A DNA stretch of 64,000 bases from Owenia fusiformis (taxonomy: Eukaryota > Annelida > Polychaeta > Sabellida > Oweniidae). Location of the stretch: positions 26,365,248 through 26,429,247 of the forward strand of contig CAIIXF020000003.1 in assembly GCA_903813345.2 (NCBI GenBank), given 5' to 3'. Shown here piece by piece: positions 36,871 to 49,724 of the stretch (its first letter is position 1; the number at the start of each line of letters is the position of its first letter). The notes below the pieces were generated by a model. That model had not been told where the DNA came from and ran no database searches. It saw only the letters and a program-made list of their open reading frames with translations. A program made the position numbers and the translations under genes.

Positions 36871-38942
36871 AAAGAACCTAGCGAGAAAAGCGAACTCTAA
36901 GTGTAAACCTGTCATAAGAAAAATAGACGCTTAATATCCCGAAACCATGATCTAACAATGTACTTCTCCCCCCCCCTCCAATCGAGAGCCAATATCACTA
37001 TATTAATATAATCCCAATGAGTGAACCGACGTAAATATATTGGATCTCTTCATTATTAGGGGGTTACACCCTGTTAAAATAAAAAAGTGACCTGTCATCC
37101 TGTTGAAAATATATTTGCATTTGCAGGATGCACTATTGAGATGGAAAAATAAATACATGTAGCTTCTAAAGAAGACAAAATATCAAATACTGTCATGCAA
37201 TTCTTTGATTCCCCAATCCTATCAATAGTTTATCGACATACATTCTCAAAAATGTAAAACGCTTGAATTAAAAAGTACTGATGAATTTTATGCTTGGATT
37301 GATTGCTAAAATCATTAAAATTTAATGTGACATACATTTTTCCAGGTATATATGTAATGAGTGAAGAAAAACAAAAATTTAGGAATGTCTACAAAACATT
37401 CTCGATACTACAATCCCACATGCAAAACTATAAGCCTACTACAAAAAAACATTGAACGCGACGTTTGATACAAGTTGTAGTAGGTAACACTGTGTGCCTC
37501 CTGAATATTATCATTCTATTTGTTTTTCAGTTATTTTTAACACAAAATCAACATTCTTCTACTGACCTGTATACTGTGGTGGTCGTACAATCGAACAGTT
37601 AATTTGTTACCCTCTTTGTCTTATCACATTTCTGTCAACATTCACCTCTTCAGAATTTATCTTCAGTTAAAGTAAAGCTATCTAAATCACTACTGAAGAG
37701 AGGGTGGTCCGCTTATAAAATATATATCTTGTCACGCTGTTTGTCTCAATTTTTCGCATCAATCCTGATGAACTGTATAGTTATCTTGTGCTTTCAACAT
37801 AATCAAGGGCATTGTCGTAAAATATATGCATATTAATCTGATACATTCAATATCTTTCATTTTATTTTGAATTAACAATATGACCTGTATGACGTTATCT
37901 TCGAGGGAAATGATATAAAAATCTCTAAAAATAGACTTTAAAGTGAAATTCTGTCAAAATAACATATGTGTGGTATATATTAAGACCATTGCAAGTACTT
38001 AAAGTAGTAGAATCGTGATGTAAGTATTTGTATTTCATTAAAAATGAATTTATACTCAACTTCAAGTATGTTTGTCCCGATCCTTTGAGTTATGCATTTA
38101 TTGTATGTCTTTCAACGTCATTTGACGTTATACTACGATATGTCAACCTATTTGTGTCCTCTGTATATACTTTTACTGATCGTGATTTATCCGATAGCAA
38201 TATCAATATAACTGCATTGAATTCATACTATAAATGTACAATATTTTGGTATATTGGTTATTCGCATATGAATGCAATATAAGTTAAAATTGATAAATGA
38301 AAAGGTGTTTTTCAAAATGTAAATTTATAAAACCATTCACTTGCTGCTCGTTCTAGCTCATAGGAGTCTAAAGTGTTTAAAAACATAATATGGTTATAAA
38401 CTGCGATGCAGTGAGTATACATTTTCAACTTTATATACACATTGGAGTGGATAAAATAACATCTTGTATGAAGAATGATATACTAAACTTCCTCAAAGTT
38501 TTCGAGCTTCGGTCCTACTTCTTCGATCCATGGAAAACACGGATAATGTAAATTTTTCAACAGTACAGAACTGCTAAACATGTTAACAACCCAGGGATTG
38601 TCGTTTGCATACACGTACCACTTATGTAAAAATGTTGCCTTTGATTTAGTATGAATTATCATATATACTTTGCAGTGCGGTGAAATGTTTGATGTCGACA
38701 TGTTTCAGACTTTTGATTAGAAATATAGGCAAAACGAGAGTACAGGGTGTTTCATAATGGCTGTCCCCCATCAGCTCCCTTGATGGCATGTTATACTGTT
38801 ATATAACATATGAAAGCCTATTCATCCTTGTCTTTTCATAACAATTTTGAATTAGCTTAACAGTATTTATTTACTTGTTACTTATAGCTAAAAAGGTACC
38901 CATTTATTCATTTAGTATCCAATCCGAGATCAACCTTTTCAA
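36871..38942. other. Gene-free spacer
   Basis: AT-rich DNA with a C10 run near 36968 and isolated mariner-like end sequence near 38743 (CAGGGTGTTTCATAATGGCT) without a visible partner. No supported gene; small open frames (for example 38028-38282) lack motifs. Confidence 0.5.
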
Positions 38943-39290
38943 AAATGTCAAAAGTAGGTCAAATGAAGTCAGAAGTAGGTCAAAGTGACACAAAGGGAGA
39001 TTTTTTACTTTTTCAAGTAGAAAAACAGCATATTTTATTTTGTTAGCCAGAAAAGGGTATTAATGGATGTAATAGATGCATATAGAATCAACCTTTTGGG
39101 ACGAAAACCATGGGTAATACCTCTCCTAGAACTAGGGATACTGTAGTTGAAAATTTGGAAAAATGAAATATAAAAATGGGCGGAAGGGGAGACAAAACAC
39201 AGTCTAGAATACTGAATAAATAATAATTTTGCAAAATAAACATCCTAGGGAATTACCATATCCATAATTCAGTTTAATTTAGTTTAGTAT
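38943..39290. repeat. Dispersed repeat, copy A
   Basis: About 350 bp similar in order and content to 50293-50655 in the first intron of GPCR copy 2. Shared blocks include AAGTAGGTCAAAGT, TTGTTAGCCAG and AGGGGAGACAAA. No termini or coding capacity were identified; it could be part of a larger transposon. Confidence 0.75.
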
Positions 39291-39342
39291 TGGCTGAGAA
39301 AAACTATTTAAGTGCATCATGAGCTGCGGAATGAAAATTATG

Positions 39343-39726
39343 TTGGGCTGTCCAATGGTGGTCAAATGTTCGACAGTTAATATGGACCAATATGGGTAGT
39401 TGCCCAAGGGTACCTGAAAAACGAAAATGTTATAAAGTATATGGTTCTATAATTTGATGACAATTTTCTTTTTTCGCTCGCCAAAATTCTTAGTTTTAAA
39501 ATAGTAATCATAATTTATGATTTTTCCAGTTTAAGTAACTAATGATAAGAAATTACTCAAATCCTTTGGTTGATACAGAGGTAGACAATTCAGTATCAAA
39601 AACTTGTTATAGTAACATATACTTTTATTCTAACATTTTCGTTGTGCATGTACCCTAGGACACCTACATTGTACCCCTATTGGTCCATATTAACTGTCGG
39701 ATATTTGACCACCATTGGACAGCCAA
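39343..39726. mobile_element. MITE with about 105-bp inverted repeats
   Basis: The left arm GGCTGTCCAATGGTGGTCAA and the complementary right arm extend inward for about 105 bp, including AGTTAATATGGACCAATA. The core is about 170 bp with no reading frame. Confidence 0.85.
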
Positions 39727-42700
39727 AGATACAGAGTTGTATACAGAGGTAGACAATTCAGCTTAAGTTAATTCGCTTTTCGTCAGAAAATCAGACAGTC
39801 ACAACCAAATACGGTCAAAGGATGGAATAATTCCTTTAAAATAAAAACATGGTTGTAGATGCAAAAGTAGATTATTCTTAAAATGTCTAGTATTTATACC
39901 ATTTAAAATGTACTATTCATGGGAGTAACTCAACAAGCTTGTTAAATTATCGACGGTGACTTATATCTATGAATTGACAATATTAATGAAGAGCATCGAG
40001 CATCTATAACAATTGACGAAATGGATAACAAAAAAGGAAAAGAGAAACCCAGAGAACAATTTCCCATATCAATATTTTGATATGTGTATGAAAAAATATC
40101 TGCATATACGTATCTTTTAATGAATTTGAACTGACATTACCCCCTACTCCAAATTGTCATATGATGGAAATTAAATACTAATTGATTACAGGACTTATAT
40201 ATTTGATTATATAAGAAATTATTATTTGTTTGCCTACCTGAACTTTCATAGCATGGCTTGTCAATAAAGAATGTTGCAATCAACGCCAAACGGACATTTC
40301 ACATATACATCTTATACATCAAGTCCAACATCCACTTATTTAACTCATCGTATTATATGAGACGTTTATTTAAATTGTATTGCAGCTACTTTTTGAAATA
40401 ATCCACTCAATCAATGTTGTTTAGTCCTGTGCCTGGCAATTTTAAGTACTTGTGAATTGTTAACCGTTCATAAAGGACCTCCAGCTGTTAAAAATATACA
40501 GACATCTACATATGTATATAAAGTGATGTTTCGTTCAATGTAAATATTCAAGCTCTGGGGATTATATCTCTAAATATCTCTAAATGTCGAGTGAATTAGT
40601 TAATATTCTGGTGTGTATTCCTTATTCAGAGAAAAAACTTCGAATTCGTATTTAATATTCACTTGCTATTTTGCTATTTTTGGAGTTCCCTACTATTAAC
40701 ACCAAATTCTTCTTAACCGTTTGACAAAAGTGGAACTAGTCGAATCCATTATTAGCTTCCTGTTCGTGTTCTTGCTGTAAAGGTCAATGTACACCTGAGC
40801 TTTTCATAATCTTGGAACTGTGTTCGAGTACAATTGACGTATATTTCATTGAATACAGCCTGTGATATTTACATATGATGTGACTCACCTCTTTTAGTGC
40901 TTAGTTTCCACAATTGGCCATCACACCATGTGAATTAGCCTTAATGATGGTTTTTAACAGGGATGAGCGATTGATTTCAATAATACAGAAAACTTCGTAT
41001 CGGTTAAAGAACACAGTTCTTCAAATACTAATCATATATACAGAGTGTTAATTCTGACATCCAACTTGAACTTTTAAAGGTCAAATGCCACTTAAAATAT
41101 TTTATTTTCAATTTTAAATAATTATAAATAAATCTTTTCCAATATAATTATGGAAGGCACCGGGGTATGAGATTTTACTTACAGAAATATTTCATTATTA
41201 ATTGCTCCGTCTTGGACAATTAACCACATCATGCAATAGCTAAATCAATCGATTACAAGAACTTTGCAAGAAGTTGATTCTGATCCAATACGATGTTGCT
41301 GAAAACGGCGCGGGAGTCAAAAATTCTGAACATCAGGATAACGGATGTGAATATCTCTTATAACTTACCCTCCACCCTTGAGATTTCCAAATAAATATCG
41401 TAAAAAGTTTTAAATTCGATTATATAAATTCATACCCTCTGTAAAGAAAAAAAGGTGCATGGTCCTTGTTCAGTCATAACATTTTCAGAATTTTGTATAA
41501 TATTACTTATCTGTTGGTGGCACATGGCAGAAAAATTGTGAATAACTGGTGGAAAATTTTAAAAGTTGGATGACAATTTTAAAAAGTTAACAATGGTTAA
41601 AAACGTTGTATCACAAATAAAACTCACAATGTGACATTTTCCTTTAAATTACGTCATAAATTGCACTTTGCTATTTTACAGTGTAATACATTTTCCTCTA
41701 AGCCAAGGACATCATTATCTAGCCTATATGTTATATTCTTCATACCATTCAAAACTGGTCATAGCTGACAAGTTTGAAATAAACATTGACAAACTGACAG
41801 AAAATTATGGAGGTGCCAAGATCCGTCTAAAACATGCTTTTTAGACAATTTTACGCCTTAAATAGCAGTGAAATTAGGGATAGGTTGTACCCACTTTGCT
41901 CAATAAACACATTTATATATCACATCTGACATAAATTTTGGTATGCATAAGCTAAGGATAAGATGGGATGGGATGTATAACATATTAATGGGTCATTGAG
42001 AAAGATAAAGGATTATAATTATCTTACAATTTCAAGTTTATTGTAATATATGTCACCCCTACCCCTAATTTAGAACTGAGAAGAGACCTCTGAATCTGAA
42101 GGATATTACTTCAAATTCTATCACAAAATGGTTCTAATTAATCGGACTTTCATTCTATAACTGATATTTTTCACAAAGTTTTATTGGATTGAAGACTTTT
42201 TAAAATGGTGTATTCCTCTAAAAACACCAGGAAGATCCAAGGAAGAAGATCCTCTTCTTGAGCACATTGCCAGGTATAGGATTTCTCAAATTTATGACGT
42301 CATTTTATATGGTAAAAAGCCACACTCACGATTTTGGGAGTCGTTATATTCAATCCTTTCAAGCTTATTACCATATTTACAAAATTCTTAGAAATTTTCT
42401 CCATTTGGTCAAAGTATTCATATATTATACCTCTGAAAGTTTGGTACATCATAACGGAAAGTAAAAAAAGATATGATCGGTAAAGGACCTTGCACCTTTT
42501 TGTCTTTACAGAGTGTATATAAATTGAACAACACACGTCAAGCACTAATCGGACTTTACTTTTCGGGAGAAAATGCATGTCTTTATATGCAAAGCTGTAT
42601 CCATGTATGCATGTGAACAAAATGTTCTTTTGGTTCAACGGGTTTAGAAGAAGCTCCAAGCTTACTTCGGTCCAAAGCCTTCTCTATATTCCGGCTTTGA

Positions 42701-43913
42701 GGAGGAAGATTGAGCTGCCTTAGTATTATAAATATTGTAAATCATTGTGTCACACGCACAGTAAATATGGCATAATAATATGAAATATACCTTTATGTAT
42801 AGATTTGAAGAACATCAGCTCACATCCCCGTCTGAATCTATTGTTATATTTGATTTCTTTAAGCGAGAATAATTTCAAATGTTATTCACGTCCAGAACCG
42901 GAAGCCATTTTTAGCTACAGCGAGAAAATTTCACCATGTGTCAAACTCCGAAATGAAATTTTGAAATATCTAAATCCAGACAAGCAACGCTTCATCCTAA
43001 ATATGATTAATATTCTTAAAAATATTTATAAAATTTATTAAAAATGAGTTCTAGGTGCGTGTAGGTGCGTATAGCACAGTACATACGAAATCAATGAAGT
43101 TCCGTCTAGCTGTAAGCTAGAGACTCGAGTAACTCCAAGCACTCATTAAAAGATGCACAAAACAAAACGAGGCGTCCAAGCAAGATCAGATTAACAATAT
43201 ATCTATATTCATTTATGAAAAACATAAAATGATATAAGATTATAATTATATATATTAACTACAAGTTTCCATTATTACAATATAATCATTAAACATATAC
43301 ATTTGGCTTCAACCCAGTCATCCGTTTGCCGAAAACAACAGCCTTTACCAACTATTACGTGAACCATATCGATGACACACTATAGATTGAACCTAGAATT
43401 AGAACAATTCATATTACATGCTTATTGTCAGGAAAAAGTATAAAAATAAAGATTTGAGAGACATTTCGAGAATTTATGGATAAACTTACGTAAAGTGCAG
43501 TATTGAAAACCGAATGTTTGGAGAAATCAATTAACAATTGTCACAGACGCCTAATAATAGATATGTTTTTATCTAATGGTACGAAATAATCGAAAACTAC
43601 TAGACGTTGAAAGGAATGAACAAAAGGATGCAAGAATTCGTTTTAAAAGTAAACAAGATATACGTAATGCTTAAATGCTAAAGTACTTGATTGAGTTAAG
43701 TAAATTGATCCTGACTAATTTACCTGTTCTTCTGTATGCAAATGTGAATCATACCATTAGTTTGAAGTATGAAGAAGATATAGTTTATATAAGTGAAACG
43801 AGAGTTCTACAACTCGTTAAAGTTGAAATAAGCGTGAACACGTTTTCTCACTTCTTGAAGATTTGGAAAACTAGACTGCTGTGTATTATTTTACCAACTA
43901 GACACTTACAACA
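39727..43913. other. Gene-poor spacer before the GPCR pair
   Basis: Mostly featureless AT-rich DNA. Inverted segments at 41433-41467 and 42483-42517 (CTCTGTAAAG followed by AAAAAAGGTGCA) may bound a 1.1-kb element. From about 43500 onward the sequence is paralogous to 49315-49725 (shared AATAATCGAAAACTA), marking the left part of the GPCR duplication unit. Open frames at 42300-42659 and 42805-43041 show no family features. Confidence 0.5.
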
Positions 43914-44034
43914 ATGACTGGAAATGACAGTGCCGGGCTAGCGACTGTTGTAATGCTACCAGTTGGGGCTCAGTACCCTGTTATTGTTGTCAATATAGGA
44001 ATTTTGTTATTTGGAGGTAAGCCACTAATATAAA

Positions 44035-44221
44035 GCTTGTATTCGCGATTGCAACTTTCGGCTGTCGGCTACCGGATTAACCTACTATTCTATGGGCAAC
44101 GCATTCAGATGTGAATAGTACCTGTCACTATTCCATTAGAATATTCAAATGAGTCATATAATAGTGTGTTAATCCGATAGCTGACAGCCGAAAGTCGCAT
44201 TCGCAAATACATGTACAAGCA
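44035..44221. mobile_element. 185-bp MITE, copy 1, in GPCR copy 1 intron
   Basis: Inverted ends GCTTGTATTCGCGATTGCAA and its complement; the inverted match continues for about 50 bp. The same family recurs at 47465-47649. It lies 18 bp after the exon-1 donor. Confidence 0.88.
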
Positions 44222-44274
44222 AAGAGGGCGACTTAAAAGCGTGTACAGGTAATTCAAGAACAATACTGCATTTA

Positions 44275-45333
44275 CAAGGGGCGATCCATATATTCTGATA
44301 AAAATGCTCTCATTTTGCTATTTTTCAGATATCCCTCTCATATTTTCAGAAAATGTAGATTATGGAATTACACATAAAATGCTCAAATATTATAGCTACA
44401 TCTTAAATTAATTAAGAGATATGGTTACCATGGTAACCTGTATTAAGGGTAGGCAGGTCAATTAAATTATAACATATAAAATATCATAATAACTTGTTAT
44501 TTTAACTATTTTAATGCATGAGGAAATCATACATTTTTCTAATAAAAGTTTGGTATTGTTCCTCTTTGTTTGTTGCTAAACAAATGTTTATTTGTGATCA
44601 CTATAACATCACTACAACTCACAAGTAGCAATGTATGACAGGATGATGGGCAAATTGGAATTACATGTCATGAGACACACCAAATATCAAAATGACAGAT
44701 CAGATGAGGTTAGTGCGGCTGTTGCAGAGTGTGACATTAACAGATACATTAGGAGTACCACTAGATTTTATGTACTATCAAGAATACGCAAGAGGACACT
44801 GCCAGAGACATACATGGACTCGTATAATGTATGAACAAGGTGTTATATCTGCTCTAAGGATCTCTAGGTAGTATTGTAAATTTGAGGAAGGCGAGTCACT
44901 GTTGAATATCATTCCCAATCTGGTTGCAAGAAGAGCTTGCAGACAGAGAATAACACTACGATAATTTGAGATGCAATTTACGAAAAAAGAACTATTCCAC
45001 TGTGGAAATAGCAAACAAGGGCAACAGGGGTATGGTGCAGTTCAACAAATAGTTGGCAATGGCCTGGATATGCATTTGATCTGCTTGAAATAGGTACCGA
45101 GGAATGATTAAATTTACAAAATCTATTTTATACATTAAAATTTAACTGACCTGCCTACCCTAAATAAGGTTACCATGGCAACCTTATCTCAAAAATAATT
45201 TAAGATATAGCTATAATATTTTAGCATTGTATGTGTAATTACAAAATCTTCAAGTTCTGAAAAAATGAGAGGGATATGTGAAAAAAATCACAAAATGAAA
45301 GCATTTTTATCAGAATATATGGATCGCCCCTTG
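44275..45333. mobile_element. 1.06-kb TA-flanked transposon in GPCR copy 1 intron
   Basis: Left end CAAGGGGCGATCCATATATT and the inverted right end share about 190 bp of imperfect complementarity, with TA directly outside. The interior contains a 67-codon frame (44631-44834) without a known motif. GPCR copy 2 lacks the element, so it entered after the duplication. Probably non-autonomous. Confidence 0.87.
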
Positions 45334-45879
45334 TATATATAAAATAAAGTTTAATATATGGCTATAGTGACAATCGTCTGAGATTAATCTGTACGTAGAG
45401 GTTGTTGGATTTCAAAGCAAACGTATCACGTTGATTTCGATTTAAAAACAAATGTTCCTGATCAATGACATATATGTGGCTATCTTAACCAATGTATCAT
45501 CAGACTTTTAATGCCGCAAAATCTACATTTTACACGTTAAAATTGTTAACGCCTTGAATATGAATATCCTATGGTTTTGAAAACATCATTTATAACCATG
45601 AGTGTATATTGATATCTTCATAAGTGAGCGCAGCGAATGATATTGATATATATCCATGAGTGGATATAATTGATATTTTTAAAAACCCAGATAAGAGGAT
45701 TGTCCATTAGGCCATGTATTGTATTGTATAGTATTGTATTGTAAATATTGTTTTATTTCCTTCATAGTGAAGATTTACAACATTTAATTAACAGTAATTT
45801 ACATTATATCAAAATAAAATTAAAATAATTACTCAGCGAAAAAAATTGAAAAAAATGAGAAACGAAACCATCGAATATA

Positions 45880-46065
45880 TAATGGTTATACACTGTATGG
45901 GCGGTTTTGGATTCAGAGAACATCCCGAGGGATACACAATATATCTTCCCCAGGGCCTGAAGGAACCAAGGGAAGATGTATTGTATATCCTAAGGGCTAT
46001 TTTCCTGTACCAAAATCTCCCTCTGGATAAACCCCATATCCAAAACCTCCCAGTTCATATAACCC
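45880..46065. repeat. Imperfect inverted repeat just upstream of GPCR copy 1 exon 2
   Basis: GGCGGTTTTGGATTCAG and ATACACAATATATCTTCCCC on the left are roughly complementary to CCATATCCAAAACCTCCC and GGGAAGATGTATTGTATAT on the right, with an extra loop on the right arm. It ends some 20 bp before the splice acceptor. Confidence 0.55.
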
Positions 46066-47003
46066 TTATATGTTTTTTATAGGTTTGAGTAGTATCCTGA
46101 CAGCATTTATAGTGTTGCGATTCCCAACATTCAAACGTCAATTCACGTATACCTTAATAGCCAACCAGAGTATCATAGACGCAACGTATCTGCTTCTCCT
46201 GCTACCAATGCTCCTCGACACCATCGTTATCCTGATGCCCGGTGACATCACCGCCTGCGCCCTTGAACGATATTGCGTTCAATGGTTGGTCAACGCCTCG
46301 TCTTTATGTATACTGTTTATGGCTGTTACCAGGTATATTCAAATCGTCCATCCTAAGCTTTACCCCGGGTTTAACAAAAAAGGAATACATATTGGGATCG
46401 TGCTGTACATATGGATTGCTCCATTTCTTGTGCAGCTTATTGGAATCACTTGGCCAATGCATCCGAACGTTGTTTTTGATTACGTAAAGATGCAGTGTGT
46501 ACCAAATGATGCTAACGTAGAGGATATGATGAACCAAATTAATATTTTCATCTTCTACTTGCCGGGAATGCTCGTGACACTCTATTGTTACATTCACATT
46601 ATTGTTAAAGTAAAAATGGCACAGCGGAAGGTCAAGGTCACAAATGAAGGAAGGTCAAATCAACGGTCAAATAGGTCGGAAAATATCCTGACAAGAACAA
46701 CGTTCGTCATATTCACAGTGTATATCATTTTATACACGTTACCAGGAATCATTAAAAGAAGCTTTCTGAATGATCTACCTCAAACAGAGGCGACAATAAC
46801 CAGTGCAATTATTGAGAGTATGTATCGCATACCTCCCTGTATATATCGTAGTGTATGCAACCATGAACAGGCAAATGAAACAGGGCTACAGAATGATACT
46901 TCAATGTAAGAGAGGCACAGAAATAGTCATCGAAGACCCAACTGAAAAATCACACTCGAACACAAATGTGATTAACATTGCCATCATCCCAGACAAAAAA
47001 TAA

Positions 47004-47464
47004 ACTCCATGAAAAAGGATTCTAATGGACAGGGTGAATAAGAAAAATACCCAAAGTTAACATTTATTTTATCCAAGACAAAAATAAACTACCTCAAAAT
47101 AGGGTTATTTTATAAGAGGACGATACCCGCCTTAGCCTGGCTAGAAACCCTTTTCATACTGACCATACGTTTAAAAGCACGTCTTTTATCTGATTCGCAG
47201 ATTTGGGTCAAAATGTTTAAACACGAGATGAGATGTTTTAAAGATTTTGTCTACACATATCTGATCCCTGAATCGAGCGGTTCAAAGTACGTTTTGTCTA
47301 CAAGAAGCGCTTCTCACAGCTTGCCGGGGGACCCAAACGCCGCTAAAAGTAGGGACTCTGCACAACAGAATAATTTACTAACAGAAAGGCAGTTTTGTAA
47401 TTTGGAACACGTTTGACGGTATATATCTGATGACATCTATACATATAGATAATAATAAAAACTA
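47004..47464. other. 3' flank of GPCR copy 1
   Basis: AT-rich sequence after the former stop codon. The first bases (AAACTCCATGAAA) match copy 2 closely and then diverge. A 67-codon frame at 47213-47416 has no motif and is not called. Confidence 0.5.
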
Positions 47465-47649
47465 GCCTTGTATTCGCGAATGCAACTAACGCCTGTTGGC
47501 TACCGGACTAGCCTACTATTTTATGACCAACTCATTTAGATATGAATGGAATAGTGGCAGGTATACTGTTCATATTTTAATGTGTTACCCAAAAAATAGT
47601 AGGTTAATACGTTAGCCGACAGTCGATAGTTGCATTTCCTAATACAAGC
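47465..47649. mobile_element. 185-bp MITE, copy 2
   Basis: Same family as 44035-44221: ends GCCTTGTATTCGCGAATGCA and the inverted right side. Here TA lies outside both ends. Confidence 0.85.
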
Positions 47650-47674
47650 TAGGACTTCAACTTTACTGATTGAA

Positions 47675-47985
47675 TACAATTTTGAACAAAATATTCAATC
47701 AGCCGAGCTCTGACAGATGAAATGGAACAAATGTGACTCGGGCATTAATTGATCAGATTCATCGTACCAGCGCCGGTAAAATACAATTTTGAATAAAATA
47801 TTCAATCAGCCGAGCTCTGACAGATGAAATGGAACAAATGTGACTCGGGCATTAATTGATCAGATTCATCGTACCAGCGCCGGTAAAATACAATTTTGAA
47901 TAAAATATTCAATCGGTCGTACGCCGGCCAATGAATCGGAGCAAATGTGACACAGGCATGAGCGGGGCAAAGATAAAAGTTAAGT
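47675..47985. repeat. 107-bp tandem repeat, about 2.9 copies
   Basis: Units start at 47675, 47782 and 47889. The first two are almost identical (one or two changes) and the third is diverged in its second half. A unit contains ATTCAATCAGCCGAGCTCTG. Recent local duplication, non-coding. Confidence 0.93.
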
Positions 47986-49724
47986 TGTATCAGAGACATA
48001 TAAATCTGACTGTATGTATGGCATTTTATTTGCTTCTTTATTCATTAAATTCAAATATATTCGATATATGGAATATTTAAATTCGCTAAATCAATTTTTT
48101 GTTCGGTAAAACATTTAATATATTTGTTACAGTGAATTACTATTCCTTAAGAGTAACACATTATATGCGCAATATCGAATTTCTTTGTGAACCCTACCGA
48201 AATAAGTTTGTCTATTTTTACCAAATGATTTAATTTTTTTGTAACATAGTTAATGCATTTTACCGAAAGCTTATTTGCTATTTACCGAATGCTATAAAGC
48301 AATATTCGATAACTTTAGTTGTTGCTCGATATTATGTCACGTGACCTAGAGTTTAGGCCGCGCAGCTATTTTACATCGGGACAGCATCTTTTCCATTCAG
48401 TCGATCGAGGTTGGGCCATGCAGCCGAAGGTAAGCCATACAACCGAAGGTAAGCCACACAACCGAGTTATGCCGATTCAATCTGACGGAGAATGCCGAGT
48501 CTCTCTTTTTGACCAATTAGAGACGTCCTCTTCACATTTGTGGTACCCTTGGCCAACCTTCGTTTGCAAAGAAAATCTTCGGCCATCTCCGGCTTTTCTT
48601 GAGGTATCTTCGGTTGCAAGCCAAAAGTCGACACCCATTTTACATCATTTTCATTCTCTCTCTGATTTCAATGTTTATGGCGAATCCTGACGGAAGTGAC
48701 GATGACGGTCCATCCAGTAGCATTTTAAGAGCCATTTTTCTAATGGAAATACGCGCCCTAGGAGGTGTAGACATTCCTGTTGATTTCAAAAATGGCGGAC
48801 TTCAAATATATCATATGACTGAAAGTCTCGTAAAGTATCGAAAAATAACGAAATTTATCGAATGTGGCATTCGGTTTTTACCGAATATAAATAATTTAAA
48901 TACCGAATGTATAAATAATTAATTGAATTATACGTGCGTTAAGGAAGACAAATTTATTCGCTGCATCGCACAAATACAATAATAATAATGTACATGTATA
49001 AATACCAAATGTAAATGCCAACACAAAGAAGAAGTGAAACTATTTAGCGAATATAAATTGTACAGATTATTATATTCGGTAAAATAAAAAAAACATTCGA
49101 TAGATTGGGTAAAGGTTTGGTAAATTGTTTGTTTTATTTGGTATGTATGGAATATTTGATACTTATAACTTGACAAATATTCAGAAACGCCTCTAAAGAT
49201 GGAGATGTCCTATTGCAACGAGAAAATTAATTTATTTTATATCAACGTATCAATATCCCTATGGAGGGTCACACGTTGCACTTAAGCACATTGGGATTCA
49301 TATTATGTGGTATTGAAAACCGAAAGTCTGGGGGATAATCAATTCATCTCTGCTACAGACACCTGATGATAGGTATACTTCTTGTTAAACGTGACAAAAT
49401 AATCGAAAACTATTAGAGCTTTGAAAGAAGTAAACATAAAGATGCAAGATTTTGTTTAGGTAAATAAGATATGTGCAAAATATCAATAAAACTACCTAAT
49501 TGACGTTAGCAAATTGATGCTAAGTACACACCAGTCATTGTACTGTGAATCATTTACATGTACGAGAGTAAGTTAACTTTGCTGTATGAAAGAAGTCATA
49601 TTATTTGAGTGGACCATACAAAAAAGATTCTACAGCTAATTTCTTTTGAGCTTTCATATGTATGCACGTCTTCTTGCTTCTTTTGATCTGTTGAACTAGA
49701 CAGTGAACTATTTCACCTACAACA
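47986..49724. other. Spacer with clustered ATTCGGTAAA motifs around a GC-richer core
   Basis: The motif TTTACCGAA or its complement TTCGGTAAA recurs in both orientations at about 48101, 48195, 48256, 48281, 48868 and 49073, on both sides of a less AT-rich core (about 48330-48800). The core has overlapping 123- and 107-codon frames (48319-48690, 48599-48922) with no known domain. This could be an undescribed transposon with subterminal repeats. From about 49315 the sequence is the left flank of the second GPCR duplication unit. Confidence 0.5.

Larger units (their letters stand above)
43914..47003 (+). pseudogene. Class A GPCR, copy 1, frameshifted in TM7
   Basis: Exon 43914-44016 (start MTGNDSAG, first half of TM1) joins in phase 1 to exon 46083-47003. 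The long exon encodes the rest of TM1, TM2 with LIANQSIID (Asp2.50), TM3 ending TRYIQIVHP in place of DRY, and TM4 to TM6. Against copy 2 it lacks two bases in TM7 near 46848 (TATATCGTAG here, TATATGTCGTAG there). The frame is lost and the product ends at 46909 with a scrambled TM7 and tail; the old frame stays open to 47003. The ligand is unknown; the family is rhodopsin-like, but no closer group can be named. Two transposons sit in its intron. A sequencing error or a truncated functional product cannot be excluded. Confidence 0.8.

Noticed and set aside
42300-42659. 119-codon minus-strand frame
   Set aside because: No family motif. It spans a possible inverted-repeat element end and has low-complexity AT-rich codons.
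47213-47416. 67-codon frame after GPCR copy 1
   Set aside because: No motif, no equivalent after GPCR copy 2, and no splice context.
48319-48922. Overlapping 123- and 107-codon frames as a normal gene
   Set aside because: No homologue recognised and two overlapping frames compete. It is kept only as part of an unexplained region.
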